A stretch of DNA of 64,000 bases from Ephydatia muelleri (GCA_013339895.1 JABACO010000118.1:34443-98442), one strand, 5' to 3'; positions 11,179 to 23,595 are shown, counted from the stretch's first letter. Program-made: numbers and translations. Notes: generated from the sequence alone by a model not told the origin.

Positions 11179-11332
11179 CAGTGTACTTGCACACACCAGT
11201 TATACATGTGGCAAACCTGTCTGATGATGGTACATACAGTTATGGCACAGCTGTATACTGGGGCCTTTGATGTTTATCTATGGTACAATTTAACACCTGT
11301 TTGAGAAGGGCGGAGTGGGAAAAAAAGGGAAA
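10775..11332. repeat. Segment shared with 18084-18668
   Basis: About 0.56 kb, roughly 95-97% identical by eye to 18084-18668, including the (CA)n and the GAGTGGGAAAAAAAGGGAA end. Here it ends in a run of about 16 A; at 18668 it runs into the adaptor gene's stop-codon region. At the left edge the two copies diverge exactly at AGAATCATC. Confidence 0.9.
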
Positions 11333-11971
11333 AAAAAAAAAAAAAACTAGGTCACCCATCCAGAGATTATTCCATTGGGAGTGTGCTTAACTTCTCACCA
11401 GTGTGATTTGAGCTATCACATTAGCTGCTGGGGACCTTACAGTTTTAGATTTCCAAATAAAGGATTTTGTATTGTACTATGAATGTAATTATGTAGTTAT
11501 GATGTCTCAAAGTGGGAACCAGCTGGTTCAGAGCACTGGCCAGGGTGGTATGGGCCCCTTGCTCCAAGGTCTGGTATATGTATATGGGATGTGGTACACA
11601 GAGGACCCACAGAAGCTCCTGGTCCCCTCCCACTGTCTGTAGGGCCCTCAGAGCATATCTGGAAGCCCAGTGAGTCATACAGCTCCATGTGGTGTGTATG
11701 GGTGGTGGGTCTGCATGTCATATTGCCCATCATGCATGAGTACACATGCAATTGTGTGTGTATGTGTATTGATTATGCCTTCAGCCCTTCTATCCCTCCC
11801 TCCCTCCCTCCCTCCCTCCCATATATGTGTGTGAGTGCTACATGGGTGTTGTGTGGGCTAGACTTGATGATGGGATCTTGTATTAGACTGAGGCTGGACT
11901 TTTGGAATTGTTAATCACACTTGATAACATCAAAGCCTGAGTAACTAAATCAGCCCACAAGTACCTCCCCA

Positions 11972-12192
<221 letters not shown>

Positions 12193-12229
12193 GTCACACA
12201 CACACCAACATCCACACACAACCCAATGT

Positions 12230-12320
<91 letters not shown>

Positions 12321-12974
12321 GCCCAACCATATAACGTATTCCAGAGCTGCTACTGTATTGACTGTACTGGATGGGATAAGGGGACCTGTTGTTGCATGCC
12401 CCCAGCCTGCCATCAATTCTGACTCTTTTTTTTGTTGGTATAATTGTTTAATCAAATATAAACATTTCTATGTATATGATGTGCATGGTCTTGGGGTAAC
12501 TGGTGTGCGTTAGCCATTTGCTGCCTGCATAAATGAGATGTGATCAAACAGTCCAATCACACTGATAATGATGATACACAGGATCTCCTTAATGAAGTCA
12601 TAGCAGTCAGGGAGCTGAGCCTTCTTTCTGAAATGAAAGTTGACCATAAAGCCCCTTGAATGGAGATGTGCAAGTGATGAAGGTGGTGGACGTTATGGTG
12701 TGTACTGCGATTTACACATGTGCATAAGCATGTGACCACACATTGTGTGAGTGGGTTTACATTTCTTCACTGATATGCGTACATCTACATATGCTGTGTG
12801 AAGCAAAAAAAAAAGCATGTCAGCACATGTCCATCATATGAAATACACACTTGCATGTGCATGTCACATAATGAGACACACAGCTGGATATACATATATA
12901 CAGACTCATAACTTACATGCAGCTTTCCTGGCTAAGCACATGTGCATATCTCCATTACAACAAATACCCCCCCC

Positions 12975-13025
<51 letters not shown>

Positions 13026-14230
13026 CAGAAATCCATACTCCCCATCTTGTAGCTCTGGGAATATCTCATAAAAACAGCACAGACTTAATTCATAAACACC
13101 TACCTGTAATGGCTGTATCTGGATCTACCCAGTGTACTTTCTATGTGTGAAGAGAGACAGTATGTACGGCATAAATACAGCCCTCTTCACTTAAATGTAC
13201 TTTAAGAGGTGGCTGTACGACGGGATGTACTGCTACCTGGGTTTCTAAAAGGGGTGGGAGAGACGCGTAATATAGTACGCATGCTGACATATACACAACA
13301 TGCACACACATGCAAACACATCCACCACACAAATACATCCACACACGCATAATTGCCTTCTTTTTGGTAAAGACAATTCCCCATACTGAGTACAACGTCC
13401 GTTCTAATAAAAGAACTCCACACGTACGTTCACGGCCAATGTTTTAACGTAACTATGTTGTAACCTGTATATTTAATACATACAGAAATTATTTTAACCC
13501 TCAGAAGAGTGGTTTATGTTTGGGTCCAAGAGGAGAGCTTTTACGGTGCAGTATGGAGAACCTTTCTCGTGAAGTATCTTTACTATATTCCCGAACATAT
13601 TTGGTCGTTCGAGTATTATCTTCCATCTGTCAGATAGGGCATACGTTTGTCGAAATTACTGTCATTTTGCTTCGATATGTTGTTTGTGTATATATGTGTG
13701 TACAAGAGATTTATAACCATGACTCTTTATAGTTTTACCTAACTTATTGTATTTATGTTTCTTGATTTGAATTTAAAATCCTACCTCTCCCTTCTCCCTG
13801 TCTCTTCCCTCCCTTTTCCCCTTCCTCTCTCTCTCTTCCCTCCCTCCTCCCTTCTCACCTTCCTCCCTCATCCTCTTTCCCTTCCCTTCTCATCCTCTCT
13901 CCCTCCTCCCCTTCCTCCCTCTCTCTTCCCTCCCTCCTCTCTCTGGCAGAATCTATGAGAATGTGAAGGTGGTCACCTATACACCACTGTAGTCACCCAG
14001 GTTAGCATGAACCAGACCATCATGGTTAATTACAACCCAGACTTTTACTTTTAGTCTTCTCTTCTTCAGCCACCCCTGCTTCCGTCAATGAACAGGGAGA
14101 GGAGGAACACAGGTACCAAAACATGTTCCCAACTAATGTGCTCATTAAAACTGAGTGTGGTCCCCAGTTGTAAGCTATACGAATTGCCCATGTGTGTGTG
14201 TGTGTGTCTCTTAATGTGTACATTCCCCTC

Positions 14231-14271
<41 letters not shown>

Positions 14272-14587
14272 AACTAAATACCATGACAGGAATGTTCCCA
14301 AACGCTTTGTACTCAGCCATTAATACTAGATGTGTATAACACACATGACAGCAGGATCTTAATTGGGACTGCAGGCAGCCAAGACGGCAGACTGTAGGCA
14401 GCCTATCTGTCTCTTTCTCTCTCCCTCTCTTTTCCACCTCTCCTTTCTCTCTCTTTCCCACTCTCCCTCTCTCTCTCTCACCCACCCTCTCTCTATCGGT
14501 CTCTTTACACTCTCTCCCTCTCTGTCTCTCTCCCTCTCTCACTCTCGCTCCCCATGTCAATGTGTTACACTTGACAACTTGTGTGTA

Positions 14588-15235
14588 TCTTGTGCGAACA
14601 TGGAGGTTGTGTGCTGTGTGTACATGGTGTGTTCGTCTTGTGCGAACATGGAGGTTGTGTGCTGTGTGTACATGGTGTGTGTATCTTGTGCGAACATGGA
14701 GGTTGTGTGCTGTGTGTACATGGTGTGTGTATCTTGTGCGAACATGGAGATTGTGTGCTGTGCATACATGGTGGGTGCGTCTTGTGCGAACATGGTGGTT
14801 GTGTGCTGTGCGTACATGGTGTGTGCGTCTTGTGCGAACATGGAGGTTGTGTGCTGTGCGAACATGGTGGGTGTATCTTGTGCTTACATGGTGTGTGCGT
14901 CTTGTGCGAACATGGAGGTTGTGTGCTGTGCGAACATGGTGGGTGTATCTTGTGCTTACATGGTGTGTGCGTCTTGTGCGAACATGGAGGTTGTGTGCTG
15001 TGCGTACATGGTGTGTGCGTCTTGTGCGAACATGGTGGTTGTGTGCTGTGCGTACATGGTGGGTGTATCTTGTGTGCGTCTTGTGCGAACATGGAGGTTG
15101 TGTGCTGTGCGAACATGGTGGGTGTATCTTGTGCGAGCATGGTGGTGTGTGCTGTGCGTACATGGTGTGTGCGTCTTGTGCGAACATGGAGGTTGTGTGC
15201 TGTGCGAACATGGTGTGTGTATGTTGTGCGGATAA
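14588..15235. repeat. 48-bp minisatellite, about 13 units, copy B only
   Basis: Units of 48 bp (TGTGCGAACATGGAGGTTGT and so on) repeat with point variants and a few truncated units. Because 48 is a multiple of 3, all plus frames and some minus frames stay open, giving Cys/Val- and His/Thr-rich pseudo-proteins. Copy A lacks the whole segment. Confidence 0.95.
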
Positions 15236-15785
15236 ATATGGACAACCCACTTCTCCCCTTTGCACACGAGTGCACATAACCCCTGTGATAGGCGTATGAG
15301 TTATGACCAGGTATATTAGCAGGTTCATGTCAGCTGGCATTGAACGCATCCAATACGCAAACCAACACTATACAAGACACCAGTAGCAGCTTCTGGTGTG
15401 CTGACCTTAGGTCTGAGCAGGACTGACCTCTGAACACATACATGCCTCGCTATGAGGTACACTGGTAGAGGAGGATTGAGGCAACGTGGAGTAGGTGATG
15501 GAACAAGAACCTGGCTTGCACTCTTGGGCAATTTAATCTTTCACCACACACACAGATACTGATAGTGGTGTTGATTGACTAATGGCCGGAGAGGGGAGGG
15601 TTGGGGGGCAAAGGGGCTGTATACAGAGAAACCTCACATTGTGCATGTGTGAGTACAATGTGTATATAGAGTGTAGATGATGGGATGGGCACAGTGTCAG
15701 TTACCATGGAAACCTATAAGGTAGCCATAGGGGAGAGTGCACTGGTTACCCTCTGGTCTGGGGAGAAGCAGTTTCGATATGAGAA

Positions 15786-16095
15786 TACGGAGAGAACGGA
15801 GAGTTATAACTGGAGAGTGCTTCCTAGTCGAGGTCGGTCACAGAGATGCTGCCACACTCCTCCCTCTCATCCAGCAGCACATTCGTCCTGGCAGTATCAT
15901 CTACAGCGATGAATGGAAGGCATACAGTAGAATTACTGCCACCACCAGGATGTGACATGAGACTGTCGACCACTCACATCACTTTGTGGACCTGGCTACA
16001 GGTGCACACACGCAGGGTGTGGAAGCAATGTGGAGCTCCTGTAAGCGTCTGGTGAGAGAAGAGAGGACTATGCATTCAAATCTGTTTGACATCTA
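15786..16095 (+). pseudogene. Merlin-type (IS1016/IS1595-like) transposase remnant
   Basis: One frame reads GECFLVEVGHRDAATLLPL, IRPGSIIYSDEWKAY, then TGA, then HETVDHSHHFVD, GAHTQGVEAMWSSCKRLVRE and LFDIYLPE. This is the C-terminal half of a DDE transposase of the ISXO2/Merlin kind: SDEW carries the second catalytic Asp and GVEAMW the Glu. The first Asp region and the N-terminus are not recognisable. The in-frame TGA could be a mutated CGA. It lies in the 2.1-kb segment that copy A lacks; no terminal repeats or target duplication were found. Confidence 0.8.
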
Positions 16096-16378
16096 CCTCC
16101 CTGAATTAGTGTATGGAATGTGAAATTCATCAAAGGTTTTTAATTGAGTTGTTGATTGGTTGATAATTGGGGGGGACGTACTATTATTAGAAAAGAACCT
16201 ACTCATGACGTCGGAAGGAGGACCGCCAGAAAAAAAATCAAAGCGGTCTGGAGAGTCCAATACATGTAATGACCCACGGCTGCAACAAAATGATTTCATA
16301 TGGTAAGCCATGTGCGTATGCCGACGCCAATGAAAGGGGTGGGCCTTTAGCGGTGGAAGTGTTTTGTGCACAGTTCGA

Positions 16379-16418
16379 CCATAGATTAATAACCTTACGT
16401 AAGGTTATTCATCTATGG
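16379..16418. repeat. Perfect-but-one hairpin, copy B
   Basis: Same 40-bp palindrome as at 1191-1230, again immediately upstream of the RING exon at 16449. Confidence 0.85.
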
Positions 16419-16448
16419 TTCGACTCAGTTGTGTTTCTTCACACACAG

Positions 16449-17900
16449 TCCAATCTGTTTTGAAGTGTGGGATGAAGTCTATGTGACCGTGTGTGGACAT
16501 AGCTTCTGGTTAGTGAGTGTGCAATAATTGGAGTATTATGTATTTTGGTTACATATTGTATGTATGTGTATGTGTAATCTATGTATGAATGCATCTACGA
16601 ATGTATGTGTGTATGTGTATTATGTGTGTATGTGTGTATAATACCTCATTAAAGTTTCAGGTGCATCACTAAGGTCATTGGTCAGAAACCTGAGTGTCCA
16701 GTGTGCAAGACTGCATTGTCTGTTCAAAATCCAATTCACCCTAACTTCTCGTGTAAGTCCCAGAGTGGGTGGGTAGGTGGGTCAGCACATCATGCCACAT
16801 GATTCTCTCCGGGTATGCAGTACATGACATAGTGACTAAATACCACCAGCAATCTGTCTCAAGCACACTGAAGGTTGGTACATATGATGTGTGTGTGTGC
16901 ATGTGTGTGTGTGTGTGTGAATGTGTGTGTGAATGTGTGTGCATGTGTGTGTGTGTGTGTGGTGTGTGCATGTGTGTGTGTGTGTGTGAATGTGTGTGTG
17001 AATGTGTGTGCATGTGTGTGTGTGTGTGGTGTGTGCATGTGTGTGTGTGTGTGAATGTGTGTGTGAATGTGTGTGCATGTGTGTGTGTGTGTGGTGTGTG
17101 CATGTGTGTGTGCATGTGTGTGTGTGCATGTGTGTGCATGTGTGTGTGTGCATGTGTGTGAATGTGTGTGTGAATGTGTGTGTGTGTTTGGTGTGTGTGC
17201 ATGTGTGTGTGTGCATGTGTGTGCATGTGTGTGTGCATGTGTGTGTGTGCATGTGTGTGATGTGTTGTGTGATGTGCAGACACCTCATCTCCAAGACATT
17301 TGAAGTTGACTAGTCAAATGAGTGATGGCGGTAAGTTTGTTTGTGTGTATATGCTGTGGTGGTGTCAGTAGTGATGGAGTGTATGTGTGTATGTGGATTG
17401 CAGAGCTCAAGGAACTGTACCTCAGCATACAGGAACAGATGCAGAGCACAGCAAAGGTTGGGTGTGTATGCATGTACACACATGCCTGCATCTACATGCA
17501 CACATGTATGTATGCATGTACGCTTGCATGTACGCACATGCCTACATTATTCTGTCTGTACCTTGATCTAGTGGGTGTGGTCCCTTGTATAATCTAGCTT
17601 GACAAGTTGTTGTAGTTCCATGAGCATTGCAACAGTCAGTGTGTTGGGCTGCTAGTGACATCACTTGTCTTCATGCAGCAAGAGAAGTACCTCTGCACTG
17701 CTGTAACACTGGACTTCCTGAAGCAAACCAGACAAGTGTTGCTGATGGTGTGCACACACACACCACACACACACACACCACACACACACCACACACACAC
17801 ACACACACACACCACACACCACACACACACACCACACACCACACACCACACACACACACACACACACCACACACACCACACACCACACACACACACCACA

Positions 17901-17931
<31 letters not shown>

Positions 17932-18083
17932 CCACACACACCACATGCATATACCACATACCTATACAACACACAGATGCACACATACGCATGCACACAT
18001 ACACACAGCGCGTGCACACACACACACAGATGCCACATGTTTCTGTATGACTCTGACCTCCTATTAGGACATAGAGAAGCTAC
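16449..18083 (+). CDS. COP1-like E3 ligase: RING and coiled-coil exons, copy B (partial)
   Basis: Exons, in consistent phase: 16449-16508, 16655-16752, 17280-17330, 17404-17456, 17679-17747 and a start at 18068. The first two encode the RING (CPIC, CGHSFCFRC, CPVC). The next ones encode a linker and a helical segment (ELKELYLSIQEQ, DFLKQTRQ, DIEKLQ) that fits the COP1 coiled coil by position and pattern. In animals COP1 works with DET1 and DDB1-CUL4 to ubiquitinate transcription factors; that role is family knowledge. No WD40 exon is visible. The exon starting at 18068 meets a stop 16 codons in, at the point (18084) where a segment shared with 10775 begins, so the gene is interrupted or misassembled there. 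The 5' exons were not found. Confidence 0.65.
16885..17268. repeat. GT-rich microsatellite, copy B
   Basis: Interrupted (TG)n between the RING exons and the coiled-coil exon at 17280. It is about twice the length of the copy A tract. Confidence 0.95.
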
Positions 18084-18463
18084 AGAATCATCAACACTCA
18101 TCAACAACTCATTAATGTAAAGGGGAGAGGTGAGGGGGGAGTGGGAGGATGAGGGAGTGAAACGTGGTCAGTCTCATTGTATTTGGGCTCATAGCCAGCA
18201 CACCCATCCAGAGCACAAGTGAAGGATATGGCTCCTATTCCCAACTAGACATGATAGCTCTTGCCAATGAGTGTATGTGTATGTTTGCTGTGTGTGTGCA
18301 AGTGTGTGTGTACTTGTTTGGCTGTATGTACATGTACATGTACATGTAGGTGGCGGGGGGGGGGGGGGGGGGGAGGGTAGTCCACGCCCTGTAAACCACT
18401 CCTTCCTTCTCACATTCACACTATCGCATGGCATATGTTATTATACACAACCACACACACACA

Positions 18464-18507
<44 letters not shown>

Positions 18508-18668
18508 CAGCATACTTGCACACACCAGTTATACATGTGGCAAACACTCTGATGATGGTACAGACAGTTATGGCACAGCTGTATACTGGGGCCTTTGATG
18601 TTTATCTATGGTACAAGTACATGCATTTAACACCTGTTTGAGGAGGGCGGAGTGGGAAAAAAAGGGAA
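18084..18668. repeat. Segment shared with 10775-11332
   Basis: Starts within the exon-like GACATAGAGAAGCTACAG of the COP1-like gene and ends 11 bases before the adaptor stop codon. It separates two genes in opposite orientation. Confidence 0.9.
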
Positions 18669-18678
18669 GAACCTGTTC

Positions 18679-19677
18679 TCACACTATGCTCCTCTTGACC
18701 GTCTCCACATTCTCGTACCTGGGCTGGAAGGTGACGGGGACAACGTTCTGCAGGTCCCGGGGGAGGGGGTGGTTCTCGTAAGGGGTGGGCCTCTCCACCT
18801 TGCTGATGGTGCTCAGGGAGGACGCTGGAGGCACATAGTCATAGTTTGGATAAGCCGCTGGGGACTGGGAGGAGTCTGGGGTGCGGGACACTGCCGGGTG
18901 CATGTACACGTAGTCGGGGTCCTTGTACACCGCCCGGTGAGCGAATGAAGGGTGGATCATCTGTTCATACTCATCACACCCACTGCCACCATTCACACCT
19001 CTGGGCACTTTACACATGGCTGTCGTGTGACAACGGTTCTGGGTGTGCCCCCTGCCCAGGGACGGACCCAAGGGTATGGTGGCACTCCTACGCTGGGCAT
19101 GGGAGCCGTCTGCCACGCTTTCCTGGTCCAACTGGCCCACCGGGTAGTCAGTGTGGAGGTCTTCCTCTGACGCAAGAGAACAGTCGAAGAACGCCGGGTC
19201 GTCCAAGTGGCAGGAGGAGCGAGGGGTGTGGTTGCGCAAGAGGCTGGAGGTACTGCCAATCGGCTGGCTGACGATGCGACGGGGGTTAATGTTGCACGGG
19301 GCAGAGATCTGGCATCCCAGCCTGCCCGGGTGATGGTCCCGTTGGACGGGTGGGATGGTCTCTGAGTGAACAGACGGTGACCCTGAGGTACTCGCAGGGG
19401 AGGTGATGTTGGTCTGGCTTTGGTAGCCGGAGGAGGTAGAAGTAGAGAGGGGCCTGTTGTAGAATGGAGACAGGTAGTCAACCGATGGCTTTGGTGTGTC
19501 GTAGATGGGGACCTTGGTCTGGCTGTGGTAGCCAGAGGAGGTTGAGGTGGAGAATCTTCTGTTGTACGAAGGTGGGAGGGAGTCCACTGAAGGCTTTGGC
19601 GTGTTGTAGATCGGCTTCTTATGTTGGCCAATTGCCTTCCCGTCACCGTGGCCGCCGGCACCATGACCATCGCGTTG
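18679..19677 (-). CDS. Adaptor/scaffold protein, tyrosine-motif C-terminal exon (Gab/IRS-like)
   Basis: A single long exon. The acceptor TCTCTCTCCGCAG lies at 19678 and the stop at 18679, giving about 332 residues. It is Pro/Ser/Tyr-rich. Near its start are two tandem copies of a roughly 37-residue unit (IYNTPKPSVDSLPPSYNR and IYDTPKPSVDYLSPFYNR, each followed by STSTSSGYxSQT). Further on it has two YxxM motifs (YEQM, YVYM), of the type bound by PI3-kinase p85 SH2 domains, and two YxN motifs (PYENH, RYENV), of the type bound by GRB2 SH2. It has no catalytic domain. This is the layout of docking proteins such as Gab, DOS or IRS downstream of receptor kinases. The PH or PTB end was not found. 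The exon is absent from copy A, whose junction falls at this acceptor. Confidence 0.6.
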   Translation of the reverse strand, partial: QRDGHGAGGHGDGKAIGQHKKPIYNTPKPSVDSLPPSYNRRFSTSTSSGYHSQTKVPIYDTPKPSVDYLSPFYNRPLSTSTSSGYQSQTNITSPASTSGSPSVHSETIPPVQRDHHPGRLGCQISAPCNINPRRIVSQPIGSTSSLLRNHTPRSSCHLDDPAFFDCSLASEEDLHTDYPVGQLDQESVADGSHAQRRSATIPLGPSLGRGHTQNRCHTTAMCKVPRGVNGGSGCDEYEQMIHPSFAHRAVYKDPDYVYMHPAVSRTPDSSQSPAAYPNYDYVPPASSLSTISKVERPTPYENHPLPRDLQNVVPVTFQPRYENVETVKRSIV

Positions 19678-19679
19678 CT

Positions 19680-20028
19680 GCGGAGAGAGAGACTACGGAT
19701 CGAGTCGAGGTCACCGCTGCCAAGGTGGGGGCGCCCGGCTGGTTCCTTTTAATGCTCACCCATCATATGGGTCAGCAGCAGCCCTGCAGCAGGGCCACCT
19801 GTTCAGTCCCAAGGAGGCCGTGAGGGTGGATCTTGTGGACAAGGCGTGCAAGGGCGAGCGTCTCTGAGGAGGCGTTGGGCGCCATCCTTCCTTACCTGGC
19901 CGTCTTCCAGCCCTCGCGGGCGACCATGAAGCTGTACCTCAGGAGGGACCTGATCGACAAGTTTGTGCGGCCGAGGACATGGACAAGTTTGTGATGCAAG
20001 ACTCTGTGCAGAAGAGGCTTGGGGCGTA
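19680..20028 (+). pseudogene. GC-rich exon-like stretch with shared frameshifts, copy B
   Basis: Same sequence as 1862-2205, with one extra GA at the start. In copy B it lies directly upstream (on the minus strand) of the adaptor exon's acceptor at 19678, so part of it may be the adaptor gene's intron. Confidence 0.3.
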
Positions 20029-20095
20029 AGGTGTATGGTGGACTTTGCACTTGATCCAGTTGGGGACCCACTCAGGGCAGGTATGGCACATCTGA

Positions 20096-20336
20096 TCCTC
20101 TCACCCCCTCTCCCTCTCCCCGCCCCCCTCTCTCCCTATCCCCGCCCTCTCTCTCCCTGCCCCCTCTCTCCCTCTCCCTGCCTTCTCTCTCCCTCTCCCT
20201 GCCCTCTCTCTCCCTCTCCTCGCTCCCTCTCCCTGCCCCCCTCTCTCCCTCTCCCTGCCCCCTCTCTCCCTCTCCCTGCCCTCTCTCTCCCTCTCCTTGC
20301 TCCCTCTCCCTGCCCCCTCTCTCCCCTCTCCCTGCC
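20096..20336. repeat. CT-rich minisatellite, short allele (copy B)
   Basis: The same 21-bp-unit array as 2272-3933, reduced to about 240 bp. The flanks on both sides are identical to copy A. Confidence 0.97.
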
Positions 20337-21248
20337 CAAGGAACAGTCAGTAACAAGAATGAGTATTACCAAGAACACACACATGTATCAATGCAAAATT
20401 GTGTAACTGCAGTGATATCATATATAGAGTATGAGCTTCTTCAAAATTGATTACTGTTGATGTGATATAATGTGCTGTTGATTAGTGTTGATGGGTCTAT
20501 GTATGACATCACCATCTCTGTTCATATGATCTGTAGTCATGTGTTTAAAGTTGGATGAAGAACATGACCCTGCACACCAACAACCACACACACAGCCGCC
20601 TCTACCTTATTAATATTCTTCCTTAATATTCTAATACAAAAGCATGAAAGTACATGTACTACTAATACTAGTATGTAGCTAGTTTATGCATTTTTATCAT
20701 ACAGTGAGGCGAAGAACCTTCGTGGTCGCTTTTGAATGAAGATTTCACTGTCTCATTGGTGTGCGCAAGGTATAAGCGGTGGCGAAGCGTTAATACTTCT
20801 TTACGCTACATCAGCAGTTATACGGTACGATTACGTAACATGAATATATAATTAGATGAACGGAAGGGGGAAAGGGTTCATTACCAACACAAATATCCAA
20901 AATACACAACGAACTGTTCCGTTTGGGCTTTATTTACTCACTCTTTATATCTTTCAATAGTTGACTCCAGCCCGTTAGTAATATAGAAGGCAATGACACA
21001 AACTTTCTCGCCTCTATTAGTATAAAAGCACTGTCGCCTCCCGTTGACAAGCTCAGGGTTCTAATTATAGCTCACCGCCTCGAAATGAGCCGAAAGATGG
21101 TAGCGGCGTGACGGGGCCAGCGAACACGCCACTTTACACGTGGCAGCGTAGTAATAAGAACGGGGACAAGGGAGAAAATCCAATGCCACCCTCACCTATC
21201 TACAATGTTGAATAATAGCCCCGTTTAATCACGTGCAAGTCACTGGGT

Positions 21249-21539
21249 TCAACAATACTTATGGATTATTATATACTTTTTTACAGACGTTTCTTGAAAT
21301 TGTTCTTTCTTTTTGGTGTGTTCTTTGAATGCAGATACAGTGATCCTGCGGCCTTTCAGGTTGGCTCCATTCTGTGCGAGTGCTCTGTCGTAGTCCTCTT
21401 GGTTCTTGAACTCTATGAAGGCGAAACCTCGGTTTTTTCCCGAGGACATGGGTAGCGTTACATTGGCCGCATTCTTGAAAAAGGATTTGAGGTCATCCCT
21501 CGTCAAATCATAACTGAGATGACCACAGAATACTTTATG
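21249..21539 (-). CDS. RRM-domain RNA-binding protein exon, copy B
   Basis: Identical translation to the copy A exon (RNP2 KVFCGHLSYDL, RNP1 KNRGFAFIEF), with identical flanks. See 4849-5139 for the domain reading. Confidence 0.75.
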   Translation of the reverse strand, partial: HKVFCGHLSYDLTRDDLKSFFKNAANVTLPMSSGKNRGFAFIEFKNQEDYDRALAQNGANLKGRRITVSAFKEHTKKKEQFQETSVKKYIIIHKYC

Positions 21540-21883
21540 CTTTGTATAAAAGAATTGCATGTTCAATCCGCGTGCCAAATGAATACAAAAACATACCATT
21601 TCTTTTTTCTTCAACTTCAGATAGTGAACCTCGAGATGATGCACTCAGTTATATTATCATCGTATCAACACATTCCATATGACGTGTGTGCAGAGGGGAG
21701 TGCAAGAACGTGATGGGGGTGCTAATTTGGAAGGCCTATCTGCACCTATTAACACATTTCAGGCCATCTGGTGGCTAACTAACCGTTTTCTGCAGGGCAA
21801 AGTGAGGGTCCACACTTTCCCCCAGCCCATGACTTTACAACAAACTTTGTGCAGCAAGCTTCATCACACACACAAACATAGAT

Positions 21884-22012
<129 letters not shown>

Positions 22013-22023
22013 AACAAATACAG

Positions 22024-22615
22024 GATGATGAGATTGCAGCTATCACCACAGTAGTTCAGAATGGCTTCAGCATGCATGATGGACCATTTGTAAAAGGTTT
22101 GGATGCAGCTCTACAATCTTTCCATGTACACAGGCAACAATACTTTGGTGGTGCCTTTAGTGGAAATCACATACACAGGACGTTACAGGTACAGTAATGT
22201 GCCCTATACTTATTCCTTCTGCCACTGAAGTGTGCGCAAAGTTCACTGAAACATTTAGCCATGCAGTGCCATTGTATAAGGTACAACTGAATTACACAAA
22301 ACTTTATTCTACATTGTTATTTCACAATGTACCAACAGAAACAGCAATACCACAGTTCATGGAAAACTTCAGAGCTTCTTTCCCTGATTCCTCCATTTCC
22401 ATTACACCTAAAATGCATCTATTGTAATCCCTTGGGCAAAGGAATGGCACGTCGGATTTGGCCTCCATGGCGAACAAGGGGGCTGAATCAATACACGCCC
22501 GTTTCCACACCTTGCAAAGGACCTATCATTCGATAAGGTCCAGCAGTTGCTCGCAATCATGAAAGAACAACTGCTGTTCATTGCCCCACGTAACGTGGTG
22601 GCAATACCACAGTAG
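22024..22615 (+). pseudogene. Broken ORF of a repeat-associated family, copy B
   Basis: Same segments and same lesions as 5626-6217, so the damage predates the split of the two copies or is one sequence represented twice. Confidence 0.55.
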
Positions 22616-23070
22616 GCTAGTGACCAAACACATAACGTTACTCCCGTGCTGACCGGTATAGAGTACTTACAGTATGTTTGATCACTGTCAAAAAAGAACT
22701 GTGGCTACAAACCATTACAAATATCTATTAGTACCTTTAGTTCCCTTTACGAACCAACCTTTATTTCTCATTTCCTATTGTCACAGGCGTGGAGAATCAA
22801 AGAGGTACACTAAGACTAACCCGGCCCGTAGCTTGCCGTAGCAAGTTCACTACGCCTCGTGGTTTGCAACACAAATAGAGTTCCTTTCCTTGTACTAGGG
22901 TGTTAGCGTGAGCTCACGTTTCAAAGGTCTTCGGTTGTCAAGGTCGTTGTTAAGGGTATGACATCAAGTGTCAGACGAAATAATTCGTAATAACATAATG
23001 TTGAAAAGCGTATTCCCATATTTCTTGCATAAGATGTAGTTGTAAAAGCTATCCTCACCTGAATACACAT

Positions 23071-23595
23071 ATGTGTGCATGAGTGTGTGTGTGTATGAGT
23101 GTGTGTGTGTGTGTATGAGTGTGTGTGTGTATGAGTGTGTGTGTGTATGTGTGTATGTGTGTATGTGTATGTGTGTATGTGTGTATGAGTGTGTGTTTAT
23201 GTGTTGTGTATGTGTGTATGAGTGTGTGTATGTGTGTGTATGTGTGTATGAGTGTGTGTGTGTGTGTGTATGTGTGTGTGTATGAGTGTGTGTGTATGAG
23301 TGTGTGTGTATGTGTGTATGTATGTGTGTTATGTGTGTGTATGAGTGTGTATGTGTGTATGTGTGTGTATGAGTGTGTGTGTATGTGTGTGTATGTGTGT
23401 GTATGAGTGTGTGTGTGTGTGTATGTGTGTGTATGTGTGTGTGTATGTGTGCGTATGTGTGTGTATGTGTATGTGTGTATGAGTGTGTGTGTGTATGTGT
23501 GTACGTGTGTGTATGAGTGTGTGTGTATTTGTGTGTATGAGTGTGTATGTGTGTATGTGTGTGTGTATGAGTGTGTGTGTATGTGTGTATATTAA
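23071..23595. repeat. Compound GT microsatellite, copy B
   Basis: Counterpart of 6673-7200, more regular, with TATG and TGAG interruptions. Confidence 0.97.

Noticed and set aside
14588-15235. CRISPR-like array
   Set aside because: Repeats are contiguous with no unique spacers, in a eukaryotic setting; it is a minisatellite.
14066-15349. 427-codon minus-strand frame and matching plus frames
   Set aside because: Produced by the 48-bp repeat; open in every frame because the unit is a multiple of three.
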